Assembly: GCA_903933715.1 (NCBI GenBank) | Contig: CAIZLD010000036.1 | Coordinates: forward strand, 1-64,000 | Origin: an uncultured Spartobacteria bacterium | GTDB taxonomy: Bacteria > Verrucomicrobiota > Verrucomicrobiia > Chthoniobacterales > Chthoniobacteraceae | Length of the DNA stretch: 64,000 bases | Reading direction: 5' to 3' | In this document: one piece after another, positions 29,968 through 41,451 of the stretch | Layout: the number at the start of each line of letters is the position of its first letter | How positions within the stretch are numbered: position 1 is the stretch's first letter | Made by a program: the position numbers and the translations under genes | Notes under the pieces: model-generated | What the model was told of the DNA's origin: nothing | Databases searched by the model: none | What the model saw: the letters and a program-made list of their open reading frames with translations, nothing else

Positions 29968-30523
29968 TGCAAGCGGTGCAAGCTGGGGCAAGCCGTGCAA
30001 AAACGGCGCCATTTTGGTAGTTGATGGCGCCGCCACCAGCTCGGCCAGCGGCGCGGCGTCCACGACGTTGTTGACGCGAGCAGCCAATCTGTTCCTCGCT
30101 ATTCAATAGGAGAACCCCACAGGTTTGCTGGGGAGGCTCCCAGAGTTTTTACTTATCGAGCGGTCCGAAGAAATGAGAAAACGATAAAAAAGTTCGCGCC
30201 TTCGTGCTTTCGTGTAAAATATCCACAACCTTTGAAGCTCCGGGTGCGTCGCCCTTTTTTTTCAGTCCCCTACTCCCCTTGGCTCAACGGGAAACGCCCG
30301 GGGTTCTGAATCTCCTCGTTCCATTCGACTCCTGCTTTTGTTTTTTTCACACGAAGGCACGAAGGCGCAAAGGCACGAAAAAAGGCAGATGAGGAGCAGA
30401 GCGGGATGTTAAAAAGTAGTCCGCTTTTAAGCGGCTCCCCCTTACAAGCCACCGGTTTTACCAGTCGTAGCTGACGCAGGCTTCGGTCAAGAAGTAATAC
30501 CGGACCCTAGTCGCAGCTTTAAA
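29968..30523. other. Gene-poor stretch downstream of the rRNA operon
   Basis: About 550 bases with no convincing gene. The part at 30000-30110 is GC-rich and reads on the minus strand as a short Ala-rich peptide, possibly a remnant. At 30340-30390 there is another copy of the ACGAAGGCACGAAGGCGCAAAGG-type repeat. Confidence 0.5.
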
Positions 30524-30676
30524 CCAAAATCCATATTGCTGTACGCAACGCTCCAACGATGCGCGCAGTTGACGGCGATCTTCGTCATCGCGGAAGATTC
30601 GCAGCCGACGCTCGTTCCCGCGCACGGTTTCAAGATAAACGGCTTCCTCAAATTCGACTCGTATGGGTCTGGCTAT
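30524..30676 (-). pseudogene. Remnant of a Y1 (REP-associated) transposase
   Basis: On the minus strand this segment encodes about 50 residues reading ARPIRVEFEEAVYLETVRGN and then ERRLRIFRDDEDRRQLRASL, the typical N-terminus of REP-associated Y1 transposases. The initiation codon position is ATA instead of ATG, and homology stops after YGFW. The catalytic His-x-His motif and tyrosine are missing, so this is a dead 5' fragment. Confidence 0.75.
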
Positions 30677-30735
30677 CCGCTTTCAATATCACACCGTGCC
30701 TCAGTGGCAATGGTCAAGAGCTCCCCGCGTTCCCG

Positions 30736-31611
30736 CTAAAGCATGCCGATTGTTTTTAGCCACTCCTGGCACTTTTGTGGCCAGGCACTGATCTCCTGCT
30801 CGGGTTTGAGACGTATCCCGTAACCGTGGCCTCCTTTGGGGCAGAGGAAGAATTTGTTGGGCACTTTCGCCGATTCTAAAGCCGCCTGGTAGATTTTCGT
30901 GCCGGGAACAAAGGAGGCGTCGTCGTCTGTTTGAGCGATGAAGGTCGGTGGAATGTGGGGGCCGACGTGGAGCTCCGGGGCAAGTTGCCCGTTGTGAGCC
31001 AAAAACGCTGGGTAGACGAGCAGGGTGAAGTTGGGGCGGCTGCTGAGGTCGTCGATAGAATCGAGCTTGGGATAACTGTTTTGCTCCGAATCCGTGCTAA
31101 AACGAGCACAGAGGTGCCCTCCTGCCGAGAAGCCTATGGTCCCAATGCGATCGGGGTTGATGTTCCATTTTACCGCGTTTGCCCGAACAAGGCGCATGGC
31201 GCGCTGGATGTCCTGAAGCGCGCCGTCGCGGTTGTTCGGGACGCGGTATTTGAGGACAATGCCGGTGATCCCGATGGAATTAAGCCAGGTTGCGATTTCC
31301 GTGCCTTCTATATTGTAAGCAACAATACCATAGGCGCCGCCGGGGCAGACAATCACGGCGGGAGTCGGTTGTATCGCGCCGGGAGCTTGGAAGATTTTGA
31401 TCGTTGGATTGCTGACCTGGGTGATCCGTTGCACATTGTCGCCTCTGGGCGGCAATTCGCTTTCAGGGTGTGCGGCTGGTTTGCCAGGCATTTTGCCTTC
31501 GGGCCACAAGAGCACGGGGGCGGAGGGTTCGGATTTGGCTTGCTGGGCTGGAAGGGGGGTTATGGACAGAATGGAGAGGGCGGTTACAAAGAATGCGGTG
31601 GTTGTTTTCAT
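30736..31611 (-). CDS. Exported alpha/beta-hydrolase, acetyl-esterase/xylanase type
   Basis: This 291-residue protein has a signal peptide (MKTTTAFFVTALSILSITPLPA) and an esterase fold of the BD-FAE/Axe type. The oxyanion region PAVIVCPGGAYG, the nucleophile Ser162 in GFSAGGHL, an acidic DDDASFVPG segment and the His in GGHGYGI give a complete triad. Proteins of this type remove acetyl groups from plant polysaccharides. The upstream co-oriented GH3 glycosidase, 56 bp away, supports a role in hemicellulose breakdown; the exact substrate is inferred. Confidence 0.87.
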   Translation of the reverse strand: MKTTTAFFVTALSILSITPLPAQQAKSEPSAPVLLWPEGKMPGKPAAHPESELPPRGDNVQRITQVSNPTIKIFQAPGAIQPTPAVIVCPGGAYGIVAYNIEGTEIATWLNSIGITGIVLKYRVPNNRDGALQDIQRAMRLVRANAVKWNINPDRIGTIGFSAGGHLCARFSTDSEQNSYPKLDSIDDLSSRPNFTLLVYPAFLAHNGQLAPELHVGPHIPPTFIAQTDDDASFVPGTKIYQAALESAKVPNKFFLCPKGGHGYGIRLKPEQEISAWPQKCQEWLKTIGML

Positions 31612-31667
31612 TTGGAACTTTCCGAATATTTTGCCACGGTTTTCCCGAGAGCAACGGGGCGCTCGCT

Positions 31668-33857
31668 TTAATACGGCATTTCCACGGCTTCGCCGGTGAC
31701 CGTGATTTCCGCCTCCAATGGCGAACAGCCGTGGCGGCGGACGCCGATTGGATCCGGCTGGCTGCCGCCCACGAAAATCCGGAAGCGGCCGGGCTCCAGA
31801 ACCCGTTTACCCCGTTCATCAATCAATGAGAGGTCGCGCGGTGTCAGGTTGAAGGTTACTCTTTCCTTTTCGCCCGGAGCGAGATGCAGGCGCTTGAACC
31901 CGCGAAGGTCGCGGAGCGGCACCCTCACGCTGGCTTCGAGGTCGGATAGGTAAAGCTGCGCAACCTCGTCTCCCGCCATCGCCCCTTCATTGGTGACGGT
32001 AACAGACACTTCCACGGATTCATCCGTCCTCACGGTCTGGCGGGAAAGCGTCAGCTCGGAATACCCGAACCGGGTGTAGCTCAATCCGAAGCCAAACGGA
32101 TAAAGGGGAGTCCCTTGGAAATACCGGTAGGTCCGCCCTTGCATTGAATAATCGGCAAACTCCGGAAGGTCTTCCAGTGTCCGGTAGAATGTGACCGGCA
32201 GGCGTCCGCCGGGTGAGACCGCGCCGAACAAAACGTCCGCGACTGCCGCGCCGCCTTCCTCCCCCGGATACCAGGCTTGCACAATCGCCGCCACATGTTC
32301 GTCCGCCCAAGACAAGTCCACCGCGCTGCCGCTGAGATTCACAACGATTACCGGTTTGCCAACCGACACCATGGCTTCCAACAGTTCCGGCTGGAATCCG
32401 GGCAGTTTCAGGCTGACCTTGTCGCCGGCGGCCGTCTCCGGGTTGAACGTGTCGCCCTGTTCCCCTTCTACCGTCGCATTCAACCCCAACACAAGCACCA
32501 CAACGTCGGAGCGCTGCGCCGCGCTGACTGCTTCGGAGAACCGCCCATCCATCACCCAGTCCTGGCGGCGGCCGGTGACCTTGCAGCCTTCGGCAAACCA
32601 GACCTTGGTGGCGGCCCCTACGGCCGTGCGAATCCCTTCCAGCACCGTCACCACCCGGGAGGGACGCCCCTCGTAGTTGCCCAGTAATACCTGGCCGTCA
32701 TCGGCATTGGGGCCGATCACGGCGATAGACGCCAGATCCCGTCGAAGCGGCAGGATTCCGTCGTTCTTTAGCAGGACGAGCGATTTGGCCGCCGAGTCCC
32801 GCGCCAACCGGCGGTGGGCGGCGCAATCGTTGGCTTCATAAGGGATTCCCGCGTACGGAACCTGCTCCGGTGCGTCAAACATTCCCAGCCGCATGCGCGC
32901 TGAAAAAAGACGCCGCGCGGCGACATCGATATCATTCTCGGTTATCAATCCCTCCTCAAGCGCCTGCATCAATTTCTCGTAGGCACAACCGCAATTGAGG
33001 TCGCAGCCGTTGCGCAGACCGTAGGCTGCCGATTTCACCGGGTTGGGCGTGATCTTGTGCTGTTCATGGAAGTCGCGGATGGCATCGCAATCGCTGACGA
33101 CGTACCCTTCGAACCCCCACTCCTCCCTTAGGATCTTCTGGAGGAATTTCTGGCTGCCGCAACAGACCTCGCCGTTAACGCGGTTATAAGCCCCCATGAT
33201 GCTTTCCGCCCGGGCTTCCGTGATGCAGGCGTGGAAGGCCGGCATGTAAGTCTCGCGGAGATCTTTCTCGCTTGCTTTTGTGTGAAAAGAGAGCCGGTTG
33301 AGCTCCGGGCCGCTATGCGCGAGGTAATGCTTGGGCGTCGCCACGACCTTCAAATAACGGGGGTCATCGCCCTGGAGCCCCTTGCAGAAGGCGACCCCAA
33401 GGCGCGAGGTCAGATAGGGACACTCGCCGTAGGTCTCCTGTCCCCGTCCCCAACGAGGGTCACGGCAGATATTGATCGTGGGGCTCCAGTAAGTCAGGCC
33501 CGCATAAGCGCCCGTATCCCCTTGCCTGAGATATTCATGATGTTTGGCGCGTGCTTCGGTCGAGATTGCATCCGCCACGGTGTGCAGGAACGGAGCATCC
33601 CACATGGCCGCCAGCCCGATCGCCTGGGGAAAGACAGTCGCCACACCAGCTCGGCCCACTCCATGCAGGCATTCGTTCCACCAGTTGTAGGCCGGAATGC
33701 CCAGCCGTTCAATGGCTGGCGCGGTGTGGAGCAATTGAGAACATTTCTCCGCGGGAGTCAGGCGCGACAACAAATCGTCCACCCTTTCTGAACAGGTTCT
33801 TTCGACATCCCGGAACGGGAGCATCGCGCTTTCTGGAGATATCGTGCTAATAGTCAT
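31668..33857 (-). CDS. Glycoside hydrolase family 3, probable beta-xylosidase or beta-glucosidase
   Basis: This 729-residue enzyme has the GH3 layout. An N-terminal TIM-barrel carries YNWWNECLHGVGRAG, a typical xylosidase-like signature, and the nucleophile Asp256 in VVSDCDAI. The alpha/beta sandwich domain has KSLVLLKNDGILPL, and a C-terminal fibronectin-like domain has GFGLSYTRFGYSEL. No signal peptide is seen, so it probably acts in the cytoplasm on imported oligosaccharides. It is followed by the esterase gene on the same strand, forming a likely two-gene operon. Confidence 0.92.
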   Translation of the reverse strand: MTISTISPESAMLPFRDVERTCSERVDDLLSRLTPAEKCSQLLHTAPAIERLGIPAYNWWNECLHGVGRAGVATVFPQAIGLAAMWDAPFLHTVADAISTEARAKHHEYLRQGDTGAYAGLTYWSPTINICRDPRWGRGQETYGECPYLTSRLGVAFCKGLQGDDPRYLKVVATPKHYLAHSGPELNRLSFHTKASEKDLRETYMPAFHACITEARAESIMGAYNRVNGEVCCGSQKFLQKILREEWGFEGYVVSDCDAIRDFHEQHKITPNPVKSAAYGLRNGCDLNCGCAYEKLMQALEEGLITENDIDVAARRLFSARMRLGMFDAPEQVPYAGIPYEANDCAAHRRLARDSAAKSLVLLKNDGILPLRRDLASIAVIGPNADDGQVLLGNYEGRPSRVVTVLEGIRTAVGAATKVWFAEGCKVTGRRQDWVMDGRFSEAVSAAQRSDVVVLVLGLNATVEGEQGDTFNPETAAGDKVSLKLPGFQPELLEAMVSVGKPVIVVNLSGSAVDLSWADEHVAAIVQAWYPGEEGGAAVADVLFGAVSPGGRLPVTFYRTLEDLPEFADYSMQGRTYRYFQGTPLYPFGFGLSYTRFGYSELTLSRQTVRTDESVEVSVTVTNEGAMAGDEVAQLYLSDLEASVRVPLRDLRGFKRLHLAPGEKERVTFNLTPRDLSLIDERGKRVLEPGRFRIFVGGSQPDPIGVRRHGCSPLEAEITVTGEAVEMPY

Positions 33858-34015
33858 AAATTATTTCCGTTCGTTTTTTGCATCAGAGAATTCCGGCCTC
33901 GCCGATAACCCGTTGGTTTCTCAAGGGTTAACTGCTTACCGCTCAAGATCATCTCAATCAAGCGGAATCATGGACTGCCCCTGATTCCACGCGCAGTCCG
34001 GTTCCTGGCTGCTCT

Positions 34016-34879
34016 TTAGGAGACGAACTCCAGTTCCACCGGAGCCGGGATGAGCCCCGCGTCGGAGGCGCGTTTGAGGAACAGTTCGATCGAGCGTCGG
34101 CCGCTGTCGCCGTAATCGAGCGTGTAGTCGTTGACATACATGCCGATGAATTTGTCGGCGAGCGTGGAGTCCATATCGCGGGCGTGCGGCATCGCATGGG
34201 CCACTCCGGCTGCCCGGTGTTCCAGGCCGTAGCGGATGCTTTCCTCCAGAATCCCGGCGATTTCCTTGCGCACGGCGGGGTCAATATCTTTGCGGATTGC
34301 ATTGCCTCCCAACGGAAGCGGCAGGCCGGTTGAATCTTTCCACCATTCGCCGAAATCACGGATTTTAGTGAACCCGTCGCGCGCATAAGTGAGCTGCCCT
34401 TCGTGAATAATGAGGCCCACCTCGCTTTCGCCGCGCCGGACGTGGTCAAAAATTTCGTCAAAGGGAACGACGACCGTTTCGCAGTCGCCCAAATAGAGGC
34501 GCAGGGCAAGATAGGCGCTGGTCATCAGGCCGGGAACCGCGATCCGCTTGCCGCGCAGCCACGCTTTGATTTCGTCGTCCGAAGCGTTTTCGGCAAGCCC
34601 TGCGCGGGAGGTGGCGATGAGCATCGGGCCGTAGCCGTCCCCCATGCTCGCGCCGCTTGGGAGGAGGGCGTATTTGTCCAAAACGTAGGCGTAGGCATGG
34701 ATCGAAATGGCGGTGATGTGCAGCTCGCCGCGCGTGGCCCGCTGGTTGAGCGTCTCGATATCCTGGAGCGTATGCTCAAATTGATAACCGTGCGTGTCGA
34801 TCTTGCCCTCCGCCATCGCGTAAAACATGAAGGCATCATCGGGATCGGGAGAATGGCCGAGGGTAAAGGTCGTGGACAT
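34016..34879 (-). CDS. mqnD: 1,4-dihydroxy-6-naphthoate synthase (futalosine menaquinone pathway)
   Basis: This 287-residue protein matches MqnD, which converts cyclic dehypoxanthine futalosine to 1,4-dihydroxy-6-naphthoate in menaquinone synthesis. The start TLGHSPDPDDAFMFYAM is the family signature, followed by DIETLNQRA, ISIHAYAYV and the GLMTSAYLAL and GLIIHEGQLTY segments of the periplasmic-binding-protein-like fold. An in-frame upstream extension to 35119 reads as intergenic sequence, so the ATG at 34879 is chosen. Other mqn genes are not in the window. Confidence 0.92.
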   Translation of the reverse strand: MSTTFTLGHSPDPDDAFMFYAMAEGKIDTHGYQFEHTLQDIETLNQRATRGELHITAISIHAYAYVLDKYALLPSGASMGDGYGPMLIATSRAGLAENASDDEIKAWLRGKRIAVPGLMTSAYLALRLYLGDCETVVVPFDEIFDHVRRGESEVGLIIHEGQLTYARDGFTKIRDFGEWWKDSTGLPLPLGGNAIRKDIDPAVRKEIAGILEESIRYGLEHRAAGVAHAMPHARDMDSTLADKFIGMYVNDYTLDYGDSGRRSIELFLKRASDAGLIPAPVELEFVS

Positions 34880-34945
34880 AAAGCAAGGTTTAGTGCACCC
34901 GGACGGGGATGACAATTCCCGATTCGGCGGTTTCCAGCCTCGATT

Positions 34946-35000
34946 TGCGTCAAGTGAGACACAATGTGCGCCAAAATGTGACGCAGTTGCGCCACCTTGG
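34946..35000. promoter_or_regulatory. Imperfect dyads upstream of dnaK, candidate operators
   Basis: Three imperfect inverted repeats lie in a row: TGCGTCA-AG-TGAGACA (34946-34961), TGCGCCA-AAATG-TGACGCA (34967-34985) and TTGCGCCA-CC-TTGGCACA (34987-35004). They resemble the perfect GTGTCA-AAA-TGACAC dyad before the hsp20 operon. No CIRCE sequence is present. They are 140-190 bp before the dnaK ATG. Confidence 0.35.
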
Positions 35001-35123
35001 CACACAACCCCGGGGCATATTTTTCGCAAATAAATTGTAAGTTTCTTTAAAACAGATATTTGCAAAACAATTGCATGCCGGGCGCGGCATTTGCTGAAAG
35101 GGTTCCGTCCACAAGGCAACTAA

Positions 35124-37073
<1,950 letters not shown>

Positions 37074-37138
37074 GGAAAGAAAGCCGAAATTTGCACATCG
37101 TTCAAACGAAGTAGGGCGAAGCATGCGCAGCATTCCTC

Positions 37139-37774
37139 AGCGCCAAAGGCGCAACACCATACCAGCCTGGGGCAACGCCCCAGGTTCCCGGACCCCGAGC
37201 CGCCAGGGCTGAAAGCCCGCACCATCTTCACATGCCACAATCCCTGTCACTCATTCTCGCTCATTTGGTGTTCAGCACCAAAGACCGCCTGCCCTTCATT
37301 GGGCCGTCGGTGCGTGGTGGGTTGCATGGATATTTGGCTGAGGTGGCGCGGAATATGGGATGCGAATGTTTCCGCGTTGGTGGAACGGCCGAGCATGTGC
37401 ACTTGGCGATCCACCTTTCCCGCACCGTTACGGTCGCGCAATTTGTCGAAGGGGTGAAAACATCCTCCTCAAAATGGATGAAGGGGCAGTCGCCTGAATT
37501 GTATAATTTCTCTTGGCAACGGGGATATGGTGTCTTTTCGGTCGGGCCGGGAGACCGGGAAGCGTTGTTGGATTACATCGATAAACAGGAGGAACACCAC
37601 CGCACTCGGACATTTCAGGAGGAATTCCGGGCGTTTCTGAGTAAATACAGTATTCAATATGATGAGCGCTATGTGTGGGACTAAGCCTATGGTGCGGGCT
37701 TCCAGCCCTGTTCCCGGAGATGCCGTTACCTGGGGCGTTGCCCCAGGCTGGTATGGTGCCGCGCCTTTGGCGCT
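37139..37774 (+). mobile_element. IS200-type element bounded by long inverted REP sequences
   Basis: A Y1 transposase gene is flanked by two inverted copies of a sequence of about 87 bp. The left copy runs 37139-37225 and the right 37689-37774. Both start at the outside with GCGCCAAAGGCGC and share CACCATACCAGCCTGGGGC, AACGCCCCAGGT, and AGGGCT..AAGCCCGCACCAT. Each copy holds its own hairpin (CCTGGGGC/GCCCCAGG). IS200-family elements use subterminal hairpins instead of plain terminal repeats; here a fully inverted pair gives a REPIN-like layout. Confidence 0.75.
37232..37684 (+). CDS. tnpA: IS200-like Y1 (HUH) transposase
   Basis: This 150-residue protein has the Transposase_17/Y1 fold: an initial AHLVFSTKDRLPFI strand, the HUH motif as AEHVHLAIHL, and a helix with the candidate catalytic tyrosine in EALLDYIDKQEEHH. 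It would nick single-stranded DNA at hairpin ends and needs no partner. The length is full and the frame is intact, so it may be active. Confidence 0.88.
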   Translation: MPQSLSLILAHLVFSTKDRLPFIGPSVRGGLHGYLAEVARNMGCECFRVGGTAEHVHLAIHLSRTVTVAQFVEGVKTSSSKWMKGQSPELYNFSWQRGYGVFSVGPGDREALLDYIDKQEEHHRTRTFQEEFRAFLSKYSIQYDERYVWD

Positions 37775-37854
37775 TAAAGGCAGCAACCGTTCTTAATCAC
37801 ACTTACGCTTTCATCCGAAACACGTTTACTCATCATCATTTCCACCACACCCCT

Positions 37855-38055
37855 ATGAAACGCAAATCAGCCTGGCTCTCTTTTACCGCTTGCGCGTTGA
37901 CCGCAGCGAGCGCCCCTCATGCCATGCGCGCGGCGGAGCAAATGGAAATCCCCTTCAAAACGCAGGAATGCCGGGTATGCCCGTTGCGCACCGGAGCCCC
38001 GGTGGTCCCGATGTGGTCCGTAAGCGCCAAAGGCGCGCAAAAATTTCAACAATAA
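37855..38055 (+). CDS. Hypothetical small exported protein (66 aa)
   Basis: I do not recognise it. The N-terminus has a basic start, a hydrophobic stretch (AWLSFTACALTAASA) and a possible signal-peptidase site near AMRA. The rest has two cysteines (ECRVCPL). The last codons run into a GCGCCAAAGGCGC repeat, so the gene may have been altered by repeat insertion or may not be real. Confidence 0.3.
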   Translation: MKRKSAWLSFTACALTAASAPHAMRAAEQMEIPFKTQECRVCPLRTGAPVVPMWSVSAKGAQKFQQ

Positions 38056-38144
38056 CCAAATTACCGATTTCGCCGGGGCGGGCCGCAAAGCACGCGCCGG
38101 TGGGTGAAGTAAACCAACCACAAAACCAACAGAAACACTAAGTT

Positions 38145-38438
38145 ATGGCAGTTAATGTCAAACCCCTCGGCGACCGGGTGCTCGTGCAACCGCTCGAAGA
38201 GAAAGAAGTCATCAAAGGCGGCATCATCATTCCTGATTCAGCCAAAGAAAAACCGCAGGAAGGCAAAGTCGTTGCTCTCGGAACCGGCAAGACCGACGAG
38301 AAGGGCAATAAAGTCGATTTCACCGTCAAGGTGGGCGACCGCGTCCTCATCTCCAAATACGGCGGCACCGAGATCAAGGTCGACGACGCCAGCTATCTCA
38401 TCATGCGCGAGGACGACATCCTCGGCATCCTCGGCTAA
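38145..38438 (+). CDS. groES: Co-chaperonin GroES
   Basis: This 97-residue protein forms the heptameric lid of GroEL. It has [15 protein letters not shown], the mobile loop with [16 protein letters not shown], and the C-terminal REDDILGI. It lies 36 bp ahead of groEL in the same operon. No CIRCE operator is seen upstream. Confidence 0.97.
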   Translation: MAVNVKPLGDRVLVQPLEEKEVIKGGIIIPDSAKEKPQEGKVVALGTGKTDEKGNKVDFTVKVGDRVLISKYGGTEIKVDDASYLIMREDDILGILG

Positions 38439-38468
38439 ACCAAAACCACCATCCATTTTACTCGCTAA

Positions 38469-40121
<1,653 letters not shown>

Positions 40122-40151
40122 GTCATTTGACTTAAGTCTCTCGCAAAAGTT

Positions 40152-40184
40152 GAGGGCCGGGTGCATGCATCCGGCCCTCTTTTT
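40152..40184 (+). terminator. Terminator of the groES-groEL operon
   Basis: GAGGGCCGG (40152-40160) pairs with CCGGCCCTC (40171-40179), followed by five T residues. The loop GTGCATGCAT is palindromic. Confidence 0.9.
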
Positions 40185-40421
40185 GACCAAAAACGTCGGG
40201 GGGCTCAGGGAAAATCTGAGCCTTGAATCAGTTTTTTCATGATTTGCGTGGGAATCGGCCCCAAAATTGCTGTTGTTTGGTTACGCTGAGAAGCAGTTTT
40301 TCTGAAGCACCCTGAAAAATCGCAAAAACCGCTATAGAATGCGTATGGTCAACGAACGGTCGTTCAAATAATATTTAAAAACCCTGAGACCTATTCAAGA
40401 CGAGGGTGAACAACTCGAAGC

Positions 40422-40826
40422 ATGAATTCCACATCCCAAATCGAACTTTCAACGCCGTCCGCGACAATTCTCATTGTCGATGACGATCCGTTTATGCTCC
40501 GGCTGATGGATTTGATTCTACGCGATGCCGGGTATGAAATGATTCAAGCGCGGAGCGGGGATGAGGCATTGGCAATCATTCGGGAGCAGCCCAATATCGA
40601 TCTGGTGATTTCGGACGTCGTTATGCCGGGGATGAATGGCGAACTTTTGAGGGAAAGCATCAAACGCCTTTGGCCCCAATGCAAATTCATCGTTTGTTCC
40701 GGCTATCCCGACAAATGCTGGGACATCGCCAACAGCGGCGAGCCGATCGCCACGCTGCCGAAACCGTTTACCTCCAGCCTTCTCAAGGAGCGGGTGAGCG
40801 AGGTTTTGGCCTCCCCATTTTTGTGA
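40422..40826 (+). CDS. Stand-alone response-regulator receiver domain
   Basis: This 134-residue protein is a single REC domain with no output domain. It has the acidic pocket DDDP, the phospho-acceptor Asp in VISDVVMPGMNG, a switch Ser in FIVCSGYP and the conserved Lys in ATLPKPF. Like CheY-type proteins it should pass a phosphate-dependent signal by protein contact. No kinase is adjacent. An A/T-rich stretch with possible promoter sequence precedes it. Confidence 0.9.
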   Translation: MNSTSQIELSTPSATILIVDDDPFMLRLMDLILRDAGYEMIQARSGDEALAIIREQPNIDLVISDVVMPGMNGELLRESIKRLWPQCKFIVCSGYPDKCWDIANSGEPIATLPKPFTSSLLKERVSEVLASPFL

Positions 40827-40859
40827 CAAGTTGGTTCACGAATTCTGAAATAAAGAGAG

Positions 40860-40962
40860 TCCGCAGATTTCCAGAAAATTGTCCGAAGATCATCATTTGA
40901 GTATCACCGCTGATTCGTATCGAAAAAAATCTGCGTTGATCTGCGTAATCTGCGGATAAAAC
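40860..40962. repeat. CCGCAGATTT / AATCTGCGGAT repeat pair
   Basis: GTCCGCAGATTTCC at the left and ATCTGCGTAATCTGCGGAT at the right form another degenerate copy of the palindromic repeat seen at 19963-19991 and 46901-46962. No gene is apparent in 40830-41000. Confidence 0.55.
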
Positions 40963-41029
40963 TCTTAATTCCTTAGCAGCTCCTAAAGCCTGTTTAGCGA
41001 GGGCTTGACGTTCTTATCCCCTCGTGGCA

Positions 41030-41238
41030 CACTCGTTTCCGAAGATGTTTTCCTATTCCACAACGATGAAACCGACCGCCTCAGTGCATGCCATGGGCAT
41101 GCTTGGCCGCGTCATTTGTTCCCATCGTACCGTCCAGGGGACGCGGAGCCCCGGCAGTGGAATGAAAATAGAGTAACCCAAAACGTTTAATCAATTTTTT
41201 CAAAACCCACTGCTGGAAACGGCAGTGGGTTTTTTCTT
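41030..41238 (+). ncRNA. Candidate structured non-coding RNA with its own terminator
   Basis: An intergenic stretch of about 200 nt has strong pairing potential: TTTTC (41048-41052) with GAAAA (41164-41168) and ATTCCAC (41055-41061) with GTGGAAT (41157-41163) close a long helix. Inside are GCATGC-CATGG-GCATGC, CCGCGTC with GACGCGG, and CGTCC-AGG-GGACG hairpins; the last two cannot all form at once. A TTGACG lies at 41005 and a clean terminator at 41203-41235. The overall shape, a closed rod with a branched centre, could suit a 6S-like RNA, but I see no diagnostic sequence. The 61-codon ORF through it has no support. Confidence 0.45.
41203..41235 (+). terminator. Intrinsic terminator after the candidate RNA
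   Basis: AACCCACTGC (41204-41213) pairs perfectly with GCAGTGGGTT (41222-41231) across a short loop and is followed by a run of T. No protein gene ends nearby on this strand, which implies a short untranslated transcript. Confidence 0.85.
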
Positions 41239-41259
41239 TTTCGGCAACCATTCCAAATT

Positions 41260-41442
41260 ATGAACAACAAGACCAATCCTCCCGGGAACGGGAATCCATT
41301 GGACCCAGTCGGGGCTCTCTACGGAGCCTTGCAAGAGCTGGCCGCCATCTATCAAGAGGCCGGGGTTCCGCCCCAAGCCGCACGGATCGCCGCGCTTGCG
41401 GATTTCGAGTGCGACTTCGGGGTGCTTCCCCTGGCGGCATGA
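41260..41442 (+). CDS. Hypothetical small protein (60 aa)
   Basis: I do not recognise this 60-residue protein. It has a polar, Asn/Pro-rich start and an amphipathic helical part (LYGALQELAAIYQEAG, then ARIAALADF). Composition and codon use resemble real genes of this genome. It begins 24 bp after the terminator and ends convergent with the RodZ-like gene. Confidence 0.5.
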   Translation: MNNKTNPPGNGNPLDPVGALYGALQELAAIYQEAGVPPQAARIAALADFECDFGVLPLAA

Positions 41443-41451
41443 AAGCCAATT

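Noticed and set aside
29457-29981. 174-codon open frame on the minus strand across 5S and the 18-bp repeats
   Set aside because: It runs through 5S rRNA, the terminator and tandem repeats; the N-terminus is only translated repeat.
41024-41040. Sigma-54-like TGGCAC site before the candidate RNA
   Set aside because: The required GC at the -12 position is missing (TTTCC in place of TTGC).
41005-41190. 61-codon open frame through the candidate RNA
   Set aside because: Composition is odd, there is no ribosome-binding site, and paired helices explain the sequence better.
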